Shown: positions 60,402 through 64,000 of the stretch, one piece after another | How positions within the stretch are numbered: the first letter of the stretch is position 1 | Layout of the letters: every line of letters begins with the position of its first letter | Made by a program: the position numbers and the translations under genes | Notes under the pieces: model-generated | Told to the model about the DNA's origin: nothing | Seen by the model: the letters and a program-made list of their open reading frames with translations, nothing else | The model's database searches: none | NCBI RefSeq assembly: GCF_900102855.1 | Contig: NZ_FMWD01000008.1 | Location: 1 to 64,000, forward strand | Source of the DNA: Thiohalomonas denitrificans | GTDB lineage: Bacteria; Pseudomonadota; Gammaproteobacteria; Thiohalomonadales; Thiohalomonadaceae | Reading direction: 5' to 3' | DNA: 64,000 nucleotides

Positions 60402-61265
60402 ATGGCCAGCGGAAAAGAGATACGTACCCAGATCGGGAGTGTCAAGAACACTCAGAAGATCACCCGCGCCATGGAGATGGTGGCTGCGTCCAAGATGCGC
60501 AGGGCGCAGGACCGGATGGTGGCTTCCCGACCCTATGCCGACAAGATGCATAAGGTGATCAGTCACTTGGCGCACGCGCATACGGAGTATAAGCACTCCT
60601 ACCTTGTGGAGCGCGAGGTCAAGCGGGTCGGGATGATTATCGTTTCGTCGGACCGGGGTCTTTGTGGCGGTCTGAACACCAACGAGTTCAAGGTGGCGTT
60701 GCAGACCGTCAAGGAGTGGCGGGAGCGCAATGTCGAGGTCGATGCATGCCTTATCGGCCAGAAGGCCGCCGGATTTTTCAAGCGGATCAAGGTGAACGTC
60801 GTCTCCCAGACGACGCAGCTCGGGGATGCACCCGGGCTCCAGGACCTGATCGGTGCGGTGAAGGTGATGCTGGAGGCATTCGATGAAGGGAGAATCGACC
60901 GATTGTACATTGTGTTCAACGAATTCGTGAACACCATGACGCAGAAGCCGACCGTCGAACAGCTTCTGCCGATCCGGGCCGGAGAGCTCGACCCCGAACT
61001 CAAGCATCACTGGGACTATCTGTACGAGCCGGACGCCGAGCAGGTCCTGGAACAGTTACTGATGCGCTACATCGAGTCGCTGGTCTACCAGGGTGTGGTC
61101 GAAAATATCGCTTGCGAACAGGCTGCCCGAATGGTGGCCATGAAAGCGGCATCCGACAATGCCGGAAGTCTGATCGAGGAGCTGCAGCTGGCCTACAACA
61201 AGGCCCGCCAGGCAGCAATCACCCAAGAGTTGTCGGAGATCGTCGCGGGCGCAGCGGCTGTATAG
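60402..61265 (+). CDS. atpG: ATP synthase F1 subunit gamma
   Basis: The 287-residue central rotor shaft has [54 protein letters not shown], and the C-terminal [20 protein letters not shown] and [23 protein letters not shown] 60402 is used with GGGAGG upstream. Confidence 0.97.
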   Translation: MASGKEIRTQIGSVKNTQKITRAMEMVAASKMRRAQDRMVASRPYADKMHKVISHLAHAHTEYKHSYLVEREVKRVGMIIVSSDRGLCGGLNTNEFKVALQTVKEWRERNVEVDACLIGQKAAGFFKRIKVNVVSQTTQLGDAPGLQDLIGAVKVMLEAFDEGRIDRLYIVFNEFVNTMTQKPTVEQLLPIRAGELDPELKHHWDYLYEPDAEQVLEQLLMRYIESLVYQGVVENIACEQAARMVAMKAASDNAGSLIEELQLAYNKARQAAITQELSEIVAGAAAV

Positions 61266-62681
<1,416 letters not shown>

Positions 62682-62684
<3 letters not shown>

Positions 62685-62716
62685 GAGCCTGCTCTGCCGT
62701 TTCTCGGACAGGCTCC
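62682..62716. repeat. GGAGCCTG hairpin repeat starting at the atpD stop
   Basis: TAGGAGCCTGCTCTGCCG and TTCTCGGACAGGCTCC form an inverted pair with GGAGCCTG/CAGGCTCC arms. It is the small form of the repeats at 15921, 28186 and 49213. A second small palindrome, GGCGGCCGCTCCGGCCGTCC, follows at about 62771-62790. The pair separates atpD from atpC by 136 nt. Confidence 0.8.
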
Positions 62717-62820
62717 GGAAGTCGCAAGGGGCAAGCCGCAAGAGACAAGTGGCTTGTTCGAGGGTGTTAGGGCGGCCGCTCCGGCCGTCCGAAGTGCACC
62801 TTTAACCTGGAATTGAAATT

Positions 62821-63249
62821 ATGGCAATGACAATGCACGTGGACATCGTCTCTGCCGAGTCGGAGATTTACTCCGGCACGGTGGAAGCCGTGTTCGCTCC
62901 GGCAGTTGAGGGAGAGGTTGGGATAATGCCCCGCCACACCCCGCTGCTGACGCAGTTGGCACCTGGTGAGGTGTGCGTTCGGAAGCAGGGCGGAGAAGAG
63001 GAGTTCTACTTCGTCTCCGGCGGGATGCTCGAGGTTCAGCCACACACGGTGACGGTTCTGGCGGACGTTGCGATGCGCGCCAAGAGTCTTGATGAGGCTG
63101 CCGCCCAGCAGGCGAAAGAGCAAGCCCAGCAGGCGATGCAGGACCGGGTCTCTGATGAAGAGTATGCCCGGGCTGAAGCGGAGTTGGCACAGGCCGCGGC
63201 ACAGCTGCAGACCATCCAGCGTCTGCGGCAGCGCAAGGGCCGGCGGTAG
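62821..63249 (+). CDS. atpC: ATP synthase F1 subunit epsilon
   Basis: The 142-residue subunit has the N-terminal beta-sandwich (MTMHVDIVSAESEIYSGTVE, GEVGIMPRHTPLLTQL, FYFVSGGMLEVQPHTVTVLA) and a C-terminal helical hairpin. It couples and can inhibit the enzyme. An intrinsic terminator for the operon lies about 105 nt after it. Confidence 0.96.
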   Translation: MAMTMHVDIVSAESEIYSGTVEAVFAPAVEGEVGIMPRHTPLLTQLAPGEVCVRKQGGEEEFYFVSGGMLEVQPHTVTVLADVAMRAKSLDEAAAQQAKEQAQQAMQDRVSDEEYARAEAELAQAAAQLQTIQRLRQRKGRR

Positions 63250-63354
63250 CTGAGGTACGAGATTCGAGGGAATGTGTCGCTGCGCGGCGCGGATCTCGCT
63301 CCTGTAGCCGTGGTCCGAACGTGAGTTGTTAACCCGTGATGTGAGAAGAACAAA

Positions 63355-63380
63355 GGGCAGTGCTAAACTGCCCCTTTTTT
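63355..63380 (+). terminator. intrinsic terminator of the atp operon
   Basis: GGGCAGT, a short loop and ACTGCCC are followed by CTTTTTT. It ends 20 nt before the start of the following FKBP gene. Confidence 0.92.
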
Positions 63381-63399
63381 GCTTGCGAGGAGTGCACGA

Positions 63400-63888
63400 A
63401 TGAGTGAGCCCAGGGTAGGCGTCAATAAAGTCGTCTCGGTGACCTACAGCATCCTGGACGACCAGCAGCAGGTCGTCGAACAGATCGAAGTCCCCGTATC
63501 TTATCTGCACGGCCGCGATCGCGGGCTTTTCGAGCCTATCGAAAGAGCGCTGGAGGGCAAGACGGTGGGCGATGAGGTTACGGTTCAACTGCCGGCAAAA
63601 GAGGGATTCGGTGAGTGGGATCCGACCAAGTCCTTCTCCGATGCCATCGAGAACGTCCCGCCCGACTACCGCAAGCTGGGGGCCGAGGCAGAGTTCGAGA
63701 ACGAAAAGGGCGAAAAGCTCACGATGGTGGTCACTCACGTCGATGAGGGGACCGTCACGCTCGATGGCAATCACCCCTTTGCCGGCAAGGATTTGACGTT
63801 CCACGTCACAGTTACCGATATTCGCGACGCGACCCCGGAAGAGGTTGCCGCCGGTGACGTGCAGGAGCGGACGGGCACGCTACACTGA
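63400..63888 (+). CDS. FKBP-type peptidyl-prolyl isomerase (SlyD/FkpB-like, no His tail)
   Basis: The protein has 162 residues from ATG 63400 (GAGGAG upstream). The core segments KVVSVTYSILDDQQQVVEQ and LFEPIERALEGKTVGDEV, an insert domain (GFGEWDPTKSFSDAIENVP) and NHPFAGKDLTFHVTVTDIRDAT mark the SlyD/FkpB subgroup. It lacks the metal-binding His-rich tail of the SlyD at 34025. It is cytoplasmic and a likely folding helper. Confidence 0.88.
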   Translation: MSEPRVGVNKVVSVTYSILDDQQQVVEQIEVPVSYLHGRDRGLFEPIERALEGKTVGDEVTVQLPAKEGFGEWDPTKSFSDAIENVPPDYRKLGAEAEFENEKGEKLTMVVTHVDEGTVTLDGNHPFAGKDLTFHVTVTDIRDATPEEVAAGDVQERTGTLH

Positions 63889-63914
63889 CTTCAAAATAAC
63901 GCCTCACATCGTCA

Positions 63915-64000
63915 ATGAGCAATCATCTGGAAGTCATCATTCTGGCTGCGGGGCAGGGGACACGCATGCGTTCGTCCCTCCCGAAAGTTCTCCATCCCCT
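63915..64000 (+). CDS. glmU: GlmU N-terminal fragment (cut by window end)
   Basis: The first 28 codons give [20 protein letters not shown] followed by SLPKVLHP, the UTP-binding G-x-G-T-R-M start of the GlmU pyrophosphorylase domain. GlmU makes UDP-N-acetylglucosamine. The downstream position after atpC and one FKBP gene matches the usual gammaproteobacterial atp-glmU order. The gene continues past the window. Confidence 0.93.
   Translation, partial: MSNHLEVIILAAGQGTRMRSSLPKVLHP

Overview
The window is chromosomal DNA of a high-GC gammaproteobacterium, most likely a sulfur-oxidising member of the Chromatiales or a related lineage. This is inferred from four things: the conserved order mnmG-rsmG-parA-parB-atpI-atpBEFHAGDC-glmU, a TusE/DsrC-family sulfur-relay gene, two cyclic-di-GMP enzymes, and many small DUF proteins common in that group. 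No phage, plasmid, CRISPR array, rRNA operon or intact transposase gene was seen. One tRNA is present (tRNA-Asp).

Layout. 1-8150: a DsbB/DsbA-like disulfide pair, a 42-residue membrane peptide, a DUF72 protein, a parvulin lipoprotein, a 337-bp element with terminal inverted repeats beside an orphan DUF2384 (MbcA/ParS antitoxin-like) gene, small lipoproteins, a LEA2 lipoprotein and a diguanylate cyclase. 8150-16080: a four-unit palindromic repeat array, small DUF genes, a HAD-like protein lacking its nucleophile, DNA polymerase IV, an unknown 388-residue protein, the TusE/DsrC gene, and a second DUF2384 gene carrying the same upstream repeat. 16080-28100: an iron-enzyme-like protein without the expected histidines, YaeQ with a damaged start, a GGDEF-EAL protein, ArfB, a sucrose-phosphatase-like HAD, an Ap4A phosphorylase and TmcA. 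28100-47500: radical SAM, cold-shock protein, dGTPase, SlyD, a Grc3/Clp1-like polynucleotide kinase, exonuclease III, oligopeptidase A, SrkA, glutathione reductase, gamma carbonic anhydrase, two RRM proteins, AroE, a phosphate transporter with its PhoU-like partner, and tRNA-Asp. 47500-64000: small DUF and CBS proteins, a Ycf45/SpoIIIAA-like ATPase, then MnmG/RsmG (RNA modification), ParA/ParB (chromosome segregation), the complete F1Fo ATP synthase operon, an FKBP isomerase and the first codons of GlmU.

How the genes relate. Most are housekeeping genes in short operons: Pit with DUF47 for phosphate uptake, DsbB with a DsbA-like protein for periplasmic thiol oxidation, and the ATP synthase genes. 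Several proteins serve RNA or nucleotide quality control (TmcA, MnmG, RsmG, ArfB, Grc3-like kinase, dGTPase, Ap4A phosphorylase), but they are scattered rather than in one system.

The least ordinary content lies in two places. One is the dispersed repeats: at least six families fill intergenic gaps, often abutting or supplying stop codons. The other is the paired DUF2384 genes, each sitting directly behind a copy of the same palindromic element. That pair is the best candidate here for an undescribed system.
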